A DNA stretch of 64,000 nt from Methylobacterium sp. NMS14P. Lineage in GTDB: Bacteria > Pseudomonadota > Alphaproteobacteria > Rhizobiales > Beijerinckiaceae. The DNA lies in NCBI RefSeq assembly GCF_028583545.1, contig NZ_CP087106.1:558001-622000 (forward strand). The letters are read 5' to 3'. The first letter of the stretch is position 1, and each line of letters opens with the position of its first letter. Made by a program: the position numbers and the translations under genes. The notes beneath the pieces are model-generated. The model saw only the letters and a list, made by a program, of their open reading frames with translations, was not told where the DNA came from and did not search any database. Below are positions 1 through 10,493 of the stretch, piece after piece.

Positions 1-582
1 AGCGCCTCTATCAGCCGGAAGACCGCGGAGACCGATATCGCGGTCACCGTCAATCTCGACGGGACCGGGAAGTCGACGATCGCCACCGGCATCGGCTTCC
101 TCGACCACATGCTGGATCTGCTGGCGCGTCACGCCCTGTTCGACCTGGACGTGAAGGTCGACGGCGACCTGCACATCGACCAGCACCACTCGGCCGAGGA
201 TTGCGGCATCGCCCTGGGGCAGGCCTTCGCCAAGGCGCTCGGCGACAAGCGCGGGGTCACGCGCTACGCCGACATCCACCTTCCGATGGACGAGGCGCTC
301 ACTCGGGTCTGCGTCGACATCTCGGGACGGCCCTTCCTGGTGTTCCGCACGACGTTCCGCGTGGAGAAGATCGGGCAATTCGACACCGAGCTGGTGCGCG
401 AGTGGTTCCAGGCCTTCGCGATGAATGCCGGCCTGACCCTCCACGTGGAGACTCTCTACGGCGACAACGCCCACCACATCGCGGAGAGCTGCTACAAGGG
501 GCTGGCCCGCGCCTTGCGGAAGGCCGTGGCGATCGATCCGCGGGAGGAGGGGCGCGTTCCCTCCACCAAGGGCTCCCTGTAG
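1..582 (+). CDS. hisB: Imidazoleglycerol-phosphate dehydratase, 5' end outside window
   Basis: HisB removes water from imidazole glycerol phosphate, a middle step of histidine synthesis in the cytosol. The frame is open from base 1, so the true start lies to the left. The visible 193 residues carry both metal-binding repeats of the family: HHSAED near the middle and HHIAES with the following [10 protein letters not shown] near the end. The C terminus (VPSTKGSL) is typical. It leads a his gene run (hisB, DUF2628, hisH, hisA, hisF) on one strand. I am very sure of the identity; only the start is missing. Confidence 0.96.
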   Translation, partial: SASISRKTAETDIAVTVNLDGTGKSTIATGIGFLDHMLDLLARHALFDLDVKVDGDLHIDQHHSAEDCGIALGQAFAKALGDKRGVTRYADIHLPMDEALTRVCVDISGRPFLVFRTTFRVEKIGQFDTELVREWFQAFAMNAGLTLHVETLYGDNAHHIAESCYKGLARALRKAVAIDPREEGRVPSTKGSL

Positions 583-649
583 ACCTGTTGTCGTCGGGCG
601 CCCCGATCGGCCACGCGGCCGTCGCGGCGCACGCTGTCGGAGTTTCGCG

Positions 650-1135
650 ATGCGGATGCGCAGCTACACGCTCCACCTGCCGGACGACGCGCGGCCGGGC
701 GAGTCGGTCGGGCTCGACCGGGCTCTCCTGGTGCGGGACGGCTTCTCCTGGCCGGCCTTCGCCTTCACGGTGCTGTGGTTCCTGTTCCACCGCCTCTGGC
801 TCGCCGCCCTGTTCGTGCTCGCCGGCCTCGTGGCGCTGGCCGCGGCCGGCATCGCCCTCGGGCTGCCGGCCGGCGCCGGCCTGATCGTGACCCTGCTGGC
901 CGCCTGGCTGGTCGGCCTCGAAGCCTCGAGCCTGCGCCGCTGGACCCTGGCGCGGCGCGGCTGGCCGGCGCGCGACGCGGTGGTCGCCGCGACGCCCGAG
1001 GAGGCCGAGGCCCGGGCGCTGACCCGCTGGATCGAGGCGAGCCCGAGCGCGCCCCGCGCCCCGTTCCCGAGCGGTCCCAGCCGGCGGGCCGAGCCGGTGA
1101 TCGGGCTGTTCCCCGCCCAGGAAGGCGCCCGGTGA
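650..1135 (+). CDS. DUF2628 membrane protein
   Basis: A 161-residue protein of unknown function. About 35 polar residues are followed by hydrophobic segments at roughly 37-58 and 62-85, then a basic, proline-rich tail. This matches the DUF2628 family, whose genes are often found between hisB and hisH in Rhizobiales. It starts 67 bases after hisB and ends 19 bases before hisH, so it is probably in the his operon. A second Met codon two codons in (656) is an equally possible start. No role in histidine synthesis can be read from the sequence. Confidence 0.8.
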   Translation: MRMRSYTLHLPDDARPGESVGLDRALLVRDGFSWPAFAFTVLWFLFHRLWLAALFVLAGLVALAAAGIALGLPAGAGLIVTLLAAWLVGLEASSLRRWTLARRGWPARDAVVAATPEEAEARALTRWIEASPSAPRAPFPSGPSRRAEPVIGLFPAQEGAR

Positions 1136-1154
1136 GCTCCCGGGCGAGACGCGC

Positions 1155-1814
1155 ATGAGCACCGAGACCGTCGCGATCATCGATTACGGGTCGGGCAACC
1201 TCCACTCCGCCGCCAAGGCCTTCGAGCGCGCCGCCCGCGAGAGCGGGCGCGACGCGCGGATCTGCCTGACCTCGGACCCCGACGTGGTGGCCGCGGCCGA
1301 CCGCGTCGTGCTGCCCGGCGTCGGCGCGTTCGCGGATTGCCGCCGCGGGCTCGATGCCGTGCCCGGCATGGTCGAGGCGATGACGCGGGTCGCCCACGGG
1401 GCCGGCCGCCCGTTCCTCGGGATCTGCGTGGGGATGCAGCTCCTGGCGAGCCGCGGGCTCGAGTACACGACCACGCCGGGGCTCGGCTGGATCCCCGGCG
1501 ACGTCGGTCCGATCCGGCCGTCGGACCCGGCCCTCAAGGTCCCCCACATGGGCTGGAACACCCTGCGGACCGAGCGCGACCACCCGCTGCTCGCCGGCAT
1601 TCCCACCGGCGAGGACGGGCTGCACGCCTACTTCGTGCACAGCTACGCGCTGGAGGCGGAGCGCCCGGACGACGTGGTGGCGCGCGCCGAGTACGGCGGC
1701 CCGGTCACCGCCCTCGTCGCCCGCGACAACGTCGCCGGCACGCAGTTCCACCCCGAGAAGAGCCAGCGGCTGGGCCTCGCGCTCATCGCCAACTTCCTGA
1801 ACTGGCGCCCGTGA
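1155..1814 (+). CDS. hisH: Imidazole glycerol phosphate synthase, glutaminase subunit
   Basis: HisH hydrolyses glutamine and passes ammonia to HisF, which makes imidazole glycerol phosphate and AICAR. The 219 residues form a class I glutamine amidotransferase. The start IIDYGSGNL is the family N terminus, the nucleophilic Cys lies in GICVGMQLL, and the His and Glu of the triad lie in QFHPEKSQ near the C terminus. It is followed by hisA 37 bases later, and hisF is nearby, so both halves of the synthase are coexpressed. Confidence 0.97.
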   Translation: MSTETVAIIDYGSGNLHSAAKAFERAARESGRDARICLTSDPDVVAAADRVVLPGVGAFADCRRGLDAVPGMVEAMTRVAHGAGRPFLGICVGMQLLASRGLEYTTTPGLGWIPGDVGPIRPSDPALKVPHMGWNTLRTERDHPLLAGIPTGEDGLHAYFVHSYALEAERPDDVVARAEYGGPVTALVARDNVAGTQFHPEKSQRLGLALIANFLNWRP

Positions 1815-1851
1815 GCGCCGTTCGGCCCAGGCAAGAAGGACGGAAGCGCCC

Positions 1852-2595
1852 GTGATCCTGTACCCGGCGATCGACCTGAAAGAGGGGCGGTGCGTCCGCC
1901 TGATTCAGGGGGACATGGCGCAGGCCAAGGTCTTCGGCGACGATCCGGCCGCCCAGGCCGCGATCTTCGAGGCGCAGGGTTTCCCCTGGCTCCACGTGGT
2001 CGACCTCGACGGCGCCTTCGCGGGCGCGCCGCGGAACGCGGAGGCCGTCGACGCGATCCTCGCGCGGGTGTCGATCCCGGTCCAGCTCGGCGGCGGCATC
2101 CGCGAGATGAAGACCCTGGAGGGCTGGCTGAGCAAGGGCGTCGCCCGGGCGATCATCGGCACCGCGGCGGTGCGCGACCCCGGCTTCGTCCGGGAGGCCG
2201 CCCGCAAGTATCCCGGGAAGATCGCGGTCGGGATCGACGCGAAGGACGGCCGCGTCGCGGTCGAGGGCTGGGCCCAGACCTCCAGCATGACCGCGGAGGA
2301 ACTGGGGCGGCGGTTCGAGGACGCGGGCGTCGCGGCGATCATCTACACCGACATCGCCCGCGACGGGATCCTGAAGGGCCTCAACGTCGAGATGACCCTG
2401 GCGCTCGCCCAGGCTGTGCGCATCCCGGTGATCGCGTCGGGCGGCCTCGCGTCGATCGACGACGTCCACCGCCTGCTGCAGCCGGACTGCGCGCTGATCG
2501 CCGGCGCGATCACCGGCCGGGCGCTCTACGACGGCCGCATCGATCCGGAGGCGGCCCTGGCCGCGATCGCTGCGGCGCGCGGCCCGGCGGCGTGA
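1852..2595 (+). CDS. hisA: Phosphoribosylformimino-AICAR ribotide isomerase
   Basis: HisA isomerises ProFAR to PRFAR by an Amadori rearrangement in histidine synthesis. The 247-residue TIM barrel begins with [15 protein letters not shown], in which the Asp is the catalytic acid/base. The second half has the matching phosphate-binding elements ([11 protein letters not shown], then VIASGGLAS). A GTG start at 1852 fits the family N terminus and the spacing after hisH. Length is normal. Confidence 0.97.
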   Translation: MILYPAIDLKEGRCVRLIQGDMAQAKVFGDDPAAQAAIFEAQGFPWLHVVDLDGAFAGAPRNAEAVDAILARVSIPVQLGGGIREMKTLEGWLSKGVARAIIGTAAVRDPGFVREAARKYPGKIAVGIDAKDGRVAVEGWAQTSSMTAEELGRRFEDAGVAAIIYTDIARDGILKGLNVEMTLALAQAVRIPVIASGGLASIDDVHRLLQPDCALIAGAITGRALYDGRIDPEAALAAIAAARGPAA

Positions 2596-2627
2596 TATCC
2601 AGAGGCTCGCGACATGAGACGCCGCCC

Positions 2628-3431
2628 GTGCTGAAGACCCGCATCATCCCCTGCCTCGACGTGAAGGACGGGCGCGTCGTGAAGGGCGTGCGCTTCGAGG
2701 GCCTGCGCGACGCCGGCGACCCCGTCGAGGCCGCGAAGGTCTACGACGCGGCCGGCGCCGACGAGCTGTGCTTCCTCGACATCACGGCGAGCCGCGAGGC
2801 CCGCGGCACCCTGCTCGACATCGTCAGCCGGACCGCCGAGGCCTGCTTCATGCCGCTGACCGTCGGCGGCGGCGTGCGCACCGTCGAGGACGTGCGCGCG
2901 CTGCTGCTCGCGGGCGCCGACAAGGTCGCGATCAACACCGCGGCCGTGAAGGATCCCGACCTCGTGGCCCGGGCCGCCGAGAAGTTCGGCGCGCAGTGCA
3001 TCGTCGTGGCGATCGACGCCAAGCGCGTCTCGCCCCCTGGCGCGCCGGCCGCCTGGGAGATCTTCACCCATGGCGGCCGCGACCCGACCGGGATCGACGC
3101 CGTGGCCTTCGCGCGGCTGGTGGCCGGGAAGGGCGCCGGCGAGCTGCTCGTCACCTCCATGGACAAGGACGGCACACGCTCCGGCTACGACCTCGCCCTG
3201 ACGCGGGCGATCAGCGACGCCGTCACCGTGCCGGTGATCGCCTCGGGCGGTGTCGGCGGCCTCGACGACCTCGTAGCCGGCGTGGCCGAGGGCGGCGCGA
3301 GCGCCGTGCTGGCGGCGTCCATCTTCCATTTCGGGCAGGCGAGCGTCGCCGAGGCGAAGGCCCATATGGCGGCGGCCGGGCTCGCCATGCGCCTCGACGG
3401 CCCGGCCTCTTCCGCGAGGGCGCCCCAGTGA
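2628..3431 (+). CDS. hisF: Imidazole glycerol phosphate synthase, cyclase subunit
   Basis: HisF uses ammonia from HisH to close the imidazole ring. The barrel starts at a GTG codon ([16 protein letters not shown]), which holds the first catalytic Asp; the second is in VVAIDAKR. Phosphate loops read TVGGGVRT and IASGGVGG. At 267 residues it is slightly longer than usual (about 255), because of an Ala/Ser/Arg-rich tail. The stop overlaps the start of the next gene by 4 bases (GTGA), which suggests translational coupling to it. The frame is open upstream of the GTG, but that part does not match HisF. Confidence 0.95.
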   Translation: MLKTRIIPCLDVKDGRVVKGVRFEGLRDAGDPVEAAKVYDAAGADELCFLDITASREARGTLLDIVSRTAEACFMPLTVGGGVRTVEDVRALLLAGADKVAINTAAVKDPDLVARAAEKFGAQCIVVAIDAKRVSPPGAPAAWEIFTHGGRDPTGIDAVAFARLVAGKGAGELLVTSMDKDGTRSGYDLALTRAISDAVTVPVIASGGVGGLDDLVAGVAEGGASAVLAASIFHFGQASVAEAKAHMAAAGLAMRLDGPASSARAPQ

Positions 3432-4732
3432 GCAGCTACCTTCTGGCGAACGCCAGCCTCCTCGATCCCGCGACAGGCCGCGAGACCGCCGGCGCGGTGC
3501 TGGTGCGGGACGGCCGCATCGCCGACATCGCCGCCGGCGCGGCGCCGGGCGCCCCGTCCGACGCGAAGCGCGTCGACTGCGCTGGCCGCGTGCTGACCCC
3601 CGGGCTGATCGACATGCGCGCCTTCGTGGGCGAGCCGGGGGCCGAGCACCGCGAGACCCTGGCCTCGGCGAGCGCCGCTGCGGCCGCGGGCGGCGTCACG
3701 ACGCTCGTCTGCATGCCCGACACCAACCCGGTGATCGACGAGCCGGCCATCGTCGACTTCGTGCTCCGCCGCGCCCGCGACACGGCGAGCGTCAACGTCC
3801 TGCCGGCGGCCGCCATCACCAAGGGGCTGGCCGGCCGGGAGATGACCGAGTTCGGCCTGCTCAAGGAGGCCGGCGCGGTCGCCTTCACGGACGGGCTCCG
3901 GGCCGTGGCGAACGCCCAGGTGCTGCGCCGTGCCCTGACCTACGCCCGGGATTTCGACGCCCTGATCGTGCAGCACGTGGAGGAATCCGCCCTCGTCGCC
4001 GAGGGCGTGATGAACGAGGGCGAGCTCGCCTCGCGCCTCGGGCTGATGGGTATCCCCCGCGAGGCCGAGACCGTGATGCTGGAGCGCGACATCCGCCTCG
4101 TGCGGCTGACCGGCGCCCGCTACCACGCAGCGATGATCTCCTGCGCCGATTCGGTCGACATCGTCCGCCGGGCCAAGCAGGACGGCCTCCCGGTGACCTG
4201 CGGCGTCTCGGTGAACAACCTCGTCCTCAACGAGAACGACATCGGCCACTACCGCACGTTCTGCCGGCTCTCGCCGCCCCTGCGCCACGAGACCGACCGG
4301 CAGGCGGTCGTCCGCGCCCTCGACGAGGGCGTGATCGACGTGGTCGTGTCCGACCACAACCCGCAGGACGTGGAGACCAAGCGCCTGCCCTTCGCCGAGG
4401 CGGCGGACGGGGCGCTCGGAATCGAGACGCTGCTCGGCGCCGCGATGCGCCTCGTCCACACCGGCGACCTCGCGCTGCCGAAGCTAATCGCCGCGCTCAC
4501 CGTGAACCCGGCGCGCATCCTCGGCCGCGAGGCCGGACGGCTGGCCGTCGGCGCGCCCGCCGACCTCGTGCTGATCGACCCCGATCTCCCCTACGTCCTC
4601 GACAAGCGCCGGCTGAAGTCGCGCTCGAAGAACTCCCCGTTCGACGAGGCGCGCCTCCAGGGCGCGGCGGTGATGACGCTGGTCGGCGGCCGGATCGTCC
4701 ACGCGGTCGACGACCTCGCGGCCGCCGCATGA
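3428..4732 (+). CDS. pyrC: Dihydroorotase-like amidohydrolase lacking the metal ligands
   Basis: A 434-residue amidohydrolase of the class I dihydroorotase family, starting at GTG and overlapping hisF and plsY by 4 bases each. The family fold is clear ([43 protein letters not shown]). The HxH metal motif is replaced by DMRAF, the HVST-type His is replaced by MISC, and the TPHH-type His pair by VNN. Only the late Asp (SDHNP) remains. In other bacteria such inactive homologues act as structural partners of aspartate transcarbamoylase. It may therefore be PyrX-like rather than a working PyrC; no pyrB is visible in the window. Confidence 0.85.
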   Translation: MSSYLLANASLLDPATGRETAGAVLVRDGRIADIAAGAAPGAPSDAKRVDCAGRVLTPGLIDMRAFVGEPGAEHRETLASASAAAAAGGVTTLVCMPDTNPVIDEPAIVDFVLRRARDTASVNVLPAAAITKGLAGREMTEFGLLKEAGAVAFTDGLRAVANAQVLRRALTYARDFDALIVQHVEESALVAEGVMNEGELASRLGLMGIPREAETVMLERDIRLVRLTGARYHAAMISCADSVDIVRRAKQDGLPVTCGVSVNNLVLNENDIGHYRTFCRLSPPLRHETDRQAVVRALDEGVIDVVVSDHNPQDVETKRLPFAEAADGALGIETLLGAAMRLVHTGDLALPKLIAALTVNPARILGREAGRLAVGAPADLVLIDPDLPYVLDKRRLKSRSKNSPFDEARLQGAAVMTLVGGRIVHAVDDLAAAA

Positions 4733-5334
4733 TGCCGCCGGATCTCGCGACCCCGGCCGCCCTCGGCGGCCTCGCCCTCGGCTACGCCCTGGGCTCGATC
4801 CCGTTCGGGCTGATCCTGACGAAATTCGCCGGCCTCGGCGACGTCCGGGCCATCGGCTCCGGGAATATCGGCGCCACCAACGTGCTGCGCACCGGCCGCA
4901 AGGGCCTCGCCGCGGCGACGCTGCTGGGCGACGCCCTGAAGGGCACCGCGGCCGTCCTCATCGCCCGGCATCTGGGCGAGGGCCCGGCGCTCGCCGCGGG
5001 GCTCGGCGCCTTCCTCGGCCACCTCTTCCCGGTCTGGCTGGGCTTCAAGGGCGGCAAGGGGGTCGCGACCTTCATCGGGGTGCTCCTCGCCTTCAGCCCG
5101 CCCACCCTCGCGGTGTTCGCGGCGATCTGGCTCGGGCTCGCCTTCACGCTCAAGTACTCGTCGCTGGCGGCGCTCGCCGCCTCGGCGGCCACGCCGCTGG
5201 TCCTGTGGTCGCTCGGCGCCCCGGCGCAGGCGTTGCTGTTCCTGCTCCTCGGCCTGCTGCTATGGTGGAAGCACGCGCCCAACATCCGCCGACTCGCGTC
5301 CGGCACCGAGGGGCGCATCGGCCAGAAGGGCTGA
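4729..5334 (+). CDS. plsY: Glycerol-3-phosphate acyltransferase PlsY
   Basis: PlsY moves an acyl group from acyl phosphate to glycerol 3-phosphate, the first step of membrane phospholipid synthesis. It is a 201-residue inner-membrane protein with about five hydrophobic segments. The conserved loops are all present: [11 protein letters not shown], the [12 protein letters not shown] motif, and [10 protein letters not shown]. The start overlaps the preceding stop (ATGA, 4729-4732), so translation is probably coupled. The order dihydroorotase-like, plsY, dprA is common in alphaproteobacteria. Confidence 0.96.
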   Translation: MMPPDLATPAALGGLALGYALGSIPFGLILTKFAGLGDVRAIGSGNIGATNVLRTGRKGLAAATLLGDALKGTAAVLIARHLGEGPALAAGLGAFLGHLFPVWLGFKGGKGVATFIGVLLAFSPPTLAVFAAIWLGLAFTLKYSSLAALAASAATPLVLWSLGAPAQALLFLLLGLLLWWKHAPNIRRLASGTEGRIGQKG

Positions 5335-5380
5335 GTGCCGGCGCGCCGCGCCGACCTTCGGGCAGGTGTGGGGGTGGTGG

Positions 5381-6592
5381 ATGCAGCTCACCGAGACCCA
5401 GCGGCTCGACTGGCTGCGGCTGATCCGGACCGAGGGCGTCGGCCCCCGCACCTTCCGGAGGCTCGTGAACCGGTTCGGCGGCGCGGCCGCCGCCCTCGAC
5501 GCCCTACCGGATCTCACCGGCCGCCAGGGACGGCGCATCGTGCCGCCCACGCGCGGTGAGGCCGAGGCCGAGCTCGCGGCCCTGGCGCGCCTCGGCGGGC
5601 GGCTGGTCGCCACCGGCGAGGCGGAGTATCCGCGGCTCCTCACACAGGTCGACGCGGCGCCGCCGCTGCTGGCCCTGCGCGGCGCCCCGATCCTCAACCG
5701 GCCCGCCGCCGCCCTCGTCGGCTCGCGGAACGCGTCGTCGGCGGGTCTCGCCTTCACGGAGCGGCTCGCCCGCGGGCTCGGCGAAGCCGGCCTGACGGTG
5801 GTCTCCGGCCTCGCCCGCGGGATCGACGCCCGGGCCCACAGAGCCAGCCTGCGGACCGGCACGATCGCCGTCATGGCCGGCGGCCAGGACCGGATCTACC
5901 CGGCGAGCCACGCCGCCCTGGTCGAGGCGATCCTGGCGGAGGGCGGCGCCGTCCTCGCCGAGATGCCGATGGGCTGGGAGCCCCGCGGCCGCGACTTTCC
6001 CCGACGCAACCGGATCATCTCCGGCCTGTCCTACGGGACCGTGGTGGTGGAAGCCGCCCGCCGCTCCGGCTCGCTGATCACGGCGCGCTACGCCCTGGAG
6101 CAGAACCGGGAGGTCTTCGCGGTCCCCGGCTCGCCGCTCGATCCGCGCGCCGAGGGCACCAACGACCTGATCCGCCAGGGCGCCACCCTGGTCTCCGAGG
6201 TGGGCCACGTCCTGGAGGTGCTGGGACCGATCATCGAGCGCGGCCCGGACGCCGAGGCGGCGCCGGCGCGCGGGCGGCCGGACCTCGCCGAGCAGCCGGA
6301 TTTCTGGGACGAGATCGCGCTCGACGCGGCCGACGCGACGCTCGACCCGCTCCCGCAGCGGTGCGCCGGCGCGTCCGCCGACGGCCCCGCCCGTGACGAC
6401 CAGCCCCCGGAGCCGCAGGACGACCGGGCGCGAATCGTCGTCCTGCTCGGACCGAGTCCGGTCGGCACCGACGAGTTGGCGCGGAGCGCCGGGGTCGGCG
6501 CCCGGACCGTGCAGAGCGTGCTGTTGGAACTGGAGCTGGACGGACGGATCGAGCGCCACGGCAGCGGCACCGTCTCCCTGGTCAGCCGCTGA
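5381..6592 (+). CDS. dprA: DNA processing protein DprA
   Basis: DprA binds incoming single-stranded DNA and loads RecA during natural transformation. The 403 residues contain an N-terminal helix-hairpin-helix/SAM-like part, a Rossmann-like core ([23 protein letters not shown], the [17 protein letters not shown] stretch, EGTNDLI), and a C-terminal winged-helix domain from about residue 350. I chose the ATG at 5381; an in-frame GTG at 5366 would add MWGWW, which does not look like a DprA start. The last 11 bases overlap the end of ruvX on the other strand. Confidence 0.94.
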   Translation: MQLTETQRLDWLRLIRTEGVGPRTFRRLVNRFGGAAAALDALPDLTGRQGRRIVPPTRGEAEAELAALARLGGRLVATGEAEYPRLLTQVDAAPPLLALRGAPILNRPAAALVGSRNASSAGLAFTERLARGLGEAGLTVVSGLARGIDARAHRASLRTGTIAVMAGGQDRIYPASHAALVEAILAEGGAVLAEMPMGWEPRGRDFPRRNRIISGLSYGTVVVEAARRSGSLITARYALEQNREVFAVPGSPLDPRAEGTNDLIRQGATLVSEVGHVLEVLGPIIERGPDAEAAPARGRPDLAEQPDFWDEIALDAADATLDPLPQRCAGASADGPARDDQPPEPQDDRARIVVLLGPSPVGTDELARSAGVGARTVQSVLLELELDGRIERHGSGTVSLVSR

Positions 6593-7094
6593 GGAAGTGG
6601 TCCTCGGGATCCTCGTCCGCGTCGGCGTCCGCGAGGTTGCGCATGACGTCGAGGCAGCCCTGGAGGATGTAGGCGGCGGCGAGCTTGTCGACGAGCTCGC
6701 CGCGCCGCGCCCGCGAGGCGTCGGCCTCGATCAGCGCGCGAGTGACCACGGCGGTCGAGAGGCGCTCGTCGAAGAAGACGTGGGGCAGGGGGAGGATCGG
6801 CGCGAGGTTGCGCATGAAGGCGCGGGTCGACTGTACCCGCGGCCCCTCGCTACCGTCCATGTTGAGCGGCAGCCCGACCACGAGGCCGCCGACCGCGTGC
6901 TGCCGGCACAGGGCGGCGAGCCGCTGCGCGTCGGGTGTGAACTTCACCCGGCGGATCGTCTCGAGCGGCGTCGCGATCTGGCGGCCGAGATCCGACAGGG
7001 CGAGCCCGATCGTCTTGGTGCCGAGATCGATGCCGATCAGCCGGGCGCCGCCACGGGATTCGGCCGCGAAGGCGCGGATCGCGTCGAAGTTCAT
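6582..7094 (-). CDS. ruvX: RuvX/YqgF family Holliday junction resolvase-like nuclease
   Basis: YqgF (RuvX) is an RNase H-fold nuclease linked to 16S rRNA 5'-end maturation and proposed as a Holliday junction resolvase. The 170 residues show the expected motifs: [15 protein letters not shown] near the N terminus, [25 protein letters not shown], and [14 protein letters not shown] at the end. The start ATG shares one base with the stop of the upstream gene (TGATG), so the two are translationally coupled. A TTG one codon earlier is also in frame but is less likely. It converges on dprA with an 11-base overlap. Confidence 0.93.
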   Translation of the reverse strand: MNFDAIRAFAAESRGGARLIGIDLGTKTIGLALSDLGRQIATPLETIRRVKFTPDAQRLAALCRQHAVGGLVVGLPLNMDGSEGPRVQSTRAFMRNLAPILPLPHVFFDERLSTAVVTRALIEADASRARRGELVDKLAAAYILQGCLDVMRNLADADADEDPEDHFLSG

Positions 7095-7660
7095 CAATCG
7101 GCCCGAGCGCTGCGCGCCAGGGTGGCCTCGGTGACGCCCTCGAACCGGGTGGGGAGGGGCTCCGAACCCGGTCCCAGGACCAGGGCCGCGGACGGCGCCG
7201 TCACTCGGGTGAAGAAGTCGTCGAGGCTCTCGCCGCCGAACCGCACCGTCTCCAGGTCGGGCGCGAGCAGCCAGACGTCGTACTCACCGTCGGTCCCGGT
7301 GACGTCCCAGAACAGGAAGCTGCCGTCCTCGCCCGCGCCGAAGAAGCAGGCGCGCTCGACGATCTCGGCGTCGCCGCCCTCGACGTCGAACCGGTGCGGC
7401 TCCGCCCCGTCCTCCAGCATGGCGACCGCGGCGCCGACGCTGTGGGCGATGAGGCCCGCCTGACTGACCAGATCGCAGGCCTCGAACGGTGCCGGCACGG
7501 CGACGCGGAACTGCCCGCCCGCGAGGCCGACGCCGCAGGTCAGGCAGAAGTCGCGATAGGAGGCCGGCAGGGCGAAGCCCAGCGCCTCGGCCGCACGGTC
7601 GAGGGCCGCCGCGTCCGGCACGTAGCCCGGCGCGAGTTCCTCGAAGACCTTCTCCCACAT
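7094..7660 (-). CDS. SMI1/KNR4-like domain protein
   Basis: A 188-residue soluble acidic protein that resembles the SMI1/KNR4 fold: an N-terminal region with the [12 protein letters not shown] pattern, a central FLFWDVT strand, and DLETVRFG toward the end. Such proteins are found as immunity proteins in contact-dependent systems and as housekeeping proteins of unknown role. No toxin gene is next to it, and it is coupled to ruvX, so an immunity role is not supported. The start was set at 7660 because GGAGCGGGAG lies just upstream; an in-frame start seven codons earlier is possible. Confidence 0.7.
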   Translation of the reverse strand: MWEKVFEELAPGYVPDAAALDRAAEALGFALPASYRDFCLTCGVGLAGGQFRVAVPAPFEACDLVSQAGLIAHSVGAAVAMLEDGAEPHRFDVEGGDAEIVERACFFGAGEDGSFLFWDVTGTDGEYDVWLLAPDLETVRFGGESLDDFFTRVTAPSAALVLGPGSEPLPTRFEGVTEATLARSARAD

Positions 7661-8142
7661 CGCTCCCGCTCCACCGTCCACAGGCTTCGGCTCCTCCGCA
7701 GATCGCCCCCGGTGCGCGCGGAGCCGTTCGCGTCTAGGTAGGTTAATGTTCCGTTAAACCACGCTGTAGGGGCCCGCCTTGTCGACGAACGGCCAGCTCT
7801 CCTGTTCCGCACCGTCCGGGCACCGGCGGGCGATGCCGCGCAAGCACCGCTGGATGCTGCTCCTCGCCTTCGAGGTGCTGGTCGCGGGCTTCACCCAAGC
7901 CATGATCCAGCCGGTCCGGCAACCGGGAATCACCATCGAGATGTCGGTGACGCCCCACCACGTCGTGACCTGATCCGCCCCGTCAGCCGGCCGCGCCGCC
8001 CGTCGTCACGCCGATCCCGCGCGGCCGGACCGGTGTGCCGGCGGCGCGGCGGCGTCCACCCGCGTTGCGGCGCGTCGAGAGCCGATGCTATAGCCCGACC
8101 GACTTCGGGAAAGTGCTCCCGGGCGGGGACGAACGGGACGGC
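7661..8142. other. Intergenic region before gatC
   Basis: 482 bases between the divergent SMI1-like gene and gatC. An AT-rich dyad, TTAATGTTCCGTTAA (7743-7757), lies just upstream of the SMI1-like gene and could be part of its promoter. A short plus-strand frame at 7833-7973 would encode 46 residues with a hydrophobic stretch (MLLLAFEVLVAGF), but it has no convincing ribosome binding site and I do not recognise it. A promoter candidate for gatC is listed separately. Confidence 0.5.
8065..8094 (+). promoter_or_regulatory. Possible sigma-70 promoter for gatCA
   Basis: TTGCGG (8065-8070), an 18-base spacer, then TATAGC (8089-8094). It would start transcription about 40 bases before the gatC ATG. 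It is a match by eye only. Confidence 0.35.
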
Positions 8143-8430
8143 ATGTCGGTCGACGAGAAGACGGTTCGGCGCATCGCGCATCTGGCGCGGATCGCGGTCA
8201 CCGACGACGAAGTCGGGCCCCTCCAGGGCGAGCTGAACGCTATCCTGGCCTTCGTCGAGCAGCTCGGCACGGTCGACGTCGCGGGCGTCGAGCCGATGAC
8301 CTCGGTGACGCCGATGGCGATGAAGAAGCGCGAGGACGTCGTCACGGAGGGCGGCCGCGCCGCCGACGTCGTCGCCAACGCGCCCGAGACCGAGGACAAT
8401 TACTTCCTGGTCCCGAAGGTGGTCGAGTAG
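8143..8430 (+). CDS. gatC: Asp/Glu-tRNA amidotransferase subunit C
   Basis: GatC is the small subunit that tethers GatA to GatB in the GatCAB complex, which turns Glu-tRNA(Gln) and Asp-tRNA(Asn) into the correct amide forms. The 95 residues start at the ATG of [18 protein letters not shown] and end with [11 protein letters not shown], both typical. The frame is open further upstream, but that stretch does not resemble GatC. gatA follows after 69 bases. Confidence 0.95.
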   Translation: MSVDEKTVRRIAHLARIAVTDDEVGPLQGELNAILAFVEQLGTVDVAGVEPMTSVTPMAMKKREDVVTEGGRAADVVANAPETEDNYFLVPKVVE

Positions 8431-8499
8431 GCCGAGAACGGCCCGGACCTTGCGGACCGGATTTCTGGCGGGCAGGCGCGCGGCGGCGCGCGCGGGGAC

Positions 8500-9987
8500 G
8501 TGAACAGCGTGGATCCGAACGAACTTACCCTGGCCGAAGCGCGCGACGCCCTGAAGGCGAAGCGGATCTCGGCCCGCGAGCTGACCCAGTCCCATCTGGA
8601 CGCCATGGCCAAGGCCCGTGTCCTGAACGCGTATATCCGGGAGACCCCGGACCGCGCCCTGTCGATGGCCGAGGCCTCGGACCAGAAGATCGCGTCCGGC
8701 GAGGCGCGGCCGCTCGAGGGCATTCCCCTCGGCATCAAGGACCTGTTCTGCACGCACGGCGTGACGACCACGGCAGGGTCCAAGATCCTCGAGACCTTCG
8801 AGCCGCACTACGAATCGGCCGTGTCGGCCAATCTGTGGCGCGACGGCGCCGTGATGCTCGGCAAGCTGAACCTCGATGAGTTCGCCATGGGCTCGTCCAA
8901 CGAGACCAGCGCCTACGGCAACGTGGTCTCACCGTGGCGGCGCGCCGGAACGGACACGCCGATCGTGCCCGGCGGCTCCTCGGGCGGCTCCGCCGCCGCG
9001 GTCGCCGCGCGCCTCTGCCTCGGTGCCACCGCGACCGATACCGGCGGCTCCATCCGGCAACCCGCCGCCTTCACCGGCACGGTCGGGATCAAGCCGACCT
9101 ACGGGCGCTGCTCGCGCTGGGGCACGGTGGCCTTCGCCTCGTCCCTCGACCAGGCCGGTCCGATTGCCCGGACTGTGCGCGACTGCTCCATCCTCCTCGG
9201 CTCCATGGCGGGCCCCGATCCCAGGGACACGACCTGCGCCGACCTCGCGGTGCCCGATTTCGAGGCCGCCGTATCGCGGGGCGTGAAGGGCCTGACCATC
9301 GGCATCCCCAAGGAGTATCGGGTCGACGGCATGCCCGCCGAGATCCAGAAGCTCTGGGACGAGGGGGCGGCCTGGCTGAAGGCGGCCGGCGCGACGATCA
9401 GGGAGATCTCGCTGCCGCACACCGCCTACGCGCTGCCGGCCTACTACATCGTGGCCCCGGCCGAGGCGTCCTCGAACCTCGCCCGCTACGACGGCGTCCG
9501 CTATGGCCTGCGCGTGCCCGGCAAGGACATCGCCGGGATGTACGAGAACACCCGCGCCGCCGGCTTCGGCCGCGAGGTGAAGCGCCGGATCATGATCGGC
9601 ACCTACGTGCTCTCGGCCGGCTACTACGACGCCTACTACGTCCGCGCGCAGAAGATCCGCACGCTGATCAAGCGCGACTTCGAGGCCGCCTACGCGGCCG
9701 GCGTCGACGCGATCCTGACGCCGGCGACGCCGTCGGCCGCCTTCGGCATCGGCGAGAAGGCCTCGGCCGACCCGGTGGAGATGTACCTCAACGACGTGTT
9801 CACCGTGACGGTGAACATGGCCGGGCTGCCGGGCATCGCCGTGCCGGCGGGGCTCGACGCCCAGGGCCTGCCCCTGGGTCTGCAGCTCATCGGCCGGCCC
9901 TTCGACGAGGAGACGCTGTTCGCGGTCGCGCAGGTCATCGAGGACTCGGCGGGCCGCACCGTCCTGCCCGAGCCGTGGTGGTCATGA
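8500..9987 (+). CDS. gatA: Asp/Glu-tRNA amidotransferase subunit A
   Basis: GatA hydrolyses glutamine and sends ammonia to GatB. The 495 residues are an amidase-signature protein with the full Ser-cisSer-Lys triad: Lys80 in LGIKDLF, Ser160 in GGSSGGS and Ser184 in [10 protein letters not shown]. It starts with GTG at 8500; there is a second GTG three codons on. The stop overlaps the ATG of a small membrane gene (ATGA, 9984-9987). With gatC and gatB in the window, the complex is complete. Confidence 0.96.
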   Translation: MNSVDPNELTLAEARDALKAKRISARELTQSHLDAMAKARVLNAYIRETPDRALSMAEASDQKIASGEARPLEGIPLGIKDLFCTHGVTTTAGSKILETFEPHYESAVSANLWRDGAVMLGKLNLDEFAMGSSNETSAYGNVVSPWRRAGTDTPIVPGGSSGGSAAAVAARLCLGATATDTGGSIRQPAAFTGTVGIKPTYGRCSRWGTVAFASSLDQAGPIARTVRDCSILLGSMAGPDPRDTTCADLAVPDFEAAVSRGVKGLTIGIPKEYRVDGMPAEIQKLWDEGAAWLKAAGATIREISLPHTAYALPAYYIVAPAEASSNLARYDGVRYGLRVPGKDIAGMYENTRAAGFGREVKRRIMIGTYVLSAGYYDAYYVRAQKIRTLIKRDFEAAYAAGVDAILTPATPSAAFGIGEKASADPVEMYLNDVFTVTVNMAGLPGIAVPAGLDAQGLPLGLQLIGRPFDEETLFAVAQVIEDSAGRTVLPEPWWS

Positions 9988-10283
9988 CCGTTCCCTACTA
10001 TCCCTGGACGGTCTGGATCTGGGCTGCGTTCGATCCGGCCCTGATCGTGGTGGCGGTCTATCTCGGCTGGACCGCCAGCCAGTTCGGCAAGGTCTTCATC
10101 GCGGCAATCGCGGCGCTCGGCTTCTCGGTGCTGTTCTCCTACGCGGTCAGCGCGGCCGGCATCCCGTGGCCGGCGCCGATCACCCGGGACGGGCCGACCT
10201 TCTTCCCGGTGCGCGCCGTCGCGGCCCTGCTCTGGGCCGTCCTCGGCTACGGTGTCCGGCAGGCGGTCGGACGCCGCGCTTGA
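9984..10283 (+). CDS. Small membrane protein coupled to gatA
   Basis: A 99-residue hydrophobic protein with about three membrane segments (roughly 8-27, 32-55 and 76-94) and a short basic C terminus (VRQAVGRRA). It overlaps gatA by 4 bases, so its translation is probably linked to it. I do not recognise the family. The gap to gatB holds a repeat, so it seems to end the gatCA transcript. Confidence 0.7.
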   Translation: MTVPYYPWTVWIWAAFDPALIVVAVYLGWTASQFGKVFIAAIAALGFSVLFSYAVSAAGIPWPAPITRDGPTFFPVRAVAALLWAVLGYGVRQAVGRRA

Positions 10284-10340
10284 TCTTTTCGCGACGCGGC
10301 CCGTAAGTGACCGCACGACATCGACGCCGACCCGCGCCCT

Positions 10341-10442
10341 CGTCCTGAGGCGCCCGCGTGAGCGGGCCGCGAAGGAGGCCTCCAGCCGGCCGCGCGATCC
10401 CTGGAGCCCGCCTTCGAGGCTGCCGCGCAGCACCTCAGGACG
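10341..10442. repeat. REP-like structured repeat upstream of gatB
   Basis: The element is bounded by a perfect 10-base inverted repeat, CGTCCTGAGG (10341-10350) and CCTCAGGACG (10433-10442). Inside is a GCCCGC/GCGGGC hairpin (10352-10367). A second copy lies downstream of gatB, sharing GTCCTGAGGCGCCCGC. This resembles the short palindromic repeats scattered through Methylobacterium and Bradyrhizobium genomes. Confidence 0.65.
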
Positions 10443-10493
10443 CGGGCGCGGGTGGGCGGATCCCGCCACGCTCCCTTCCCGGCCCGGACGACC

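Noticed and set aside
7094..7660. Immunity protein of a toxin system (SMI1/KNR4 family)
   Set aside because: No toxin gene is adjacent; the gene is coupled to ruvX.
7833..7973. 46-residue membrane peptide gene
   Set aside because: Hydrophobic stretch is present but no ribosome binding site or family match; too weak to call as a gene.
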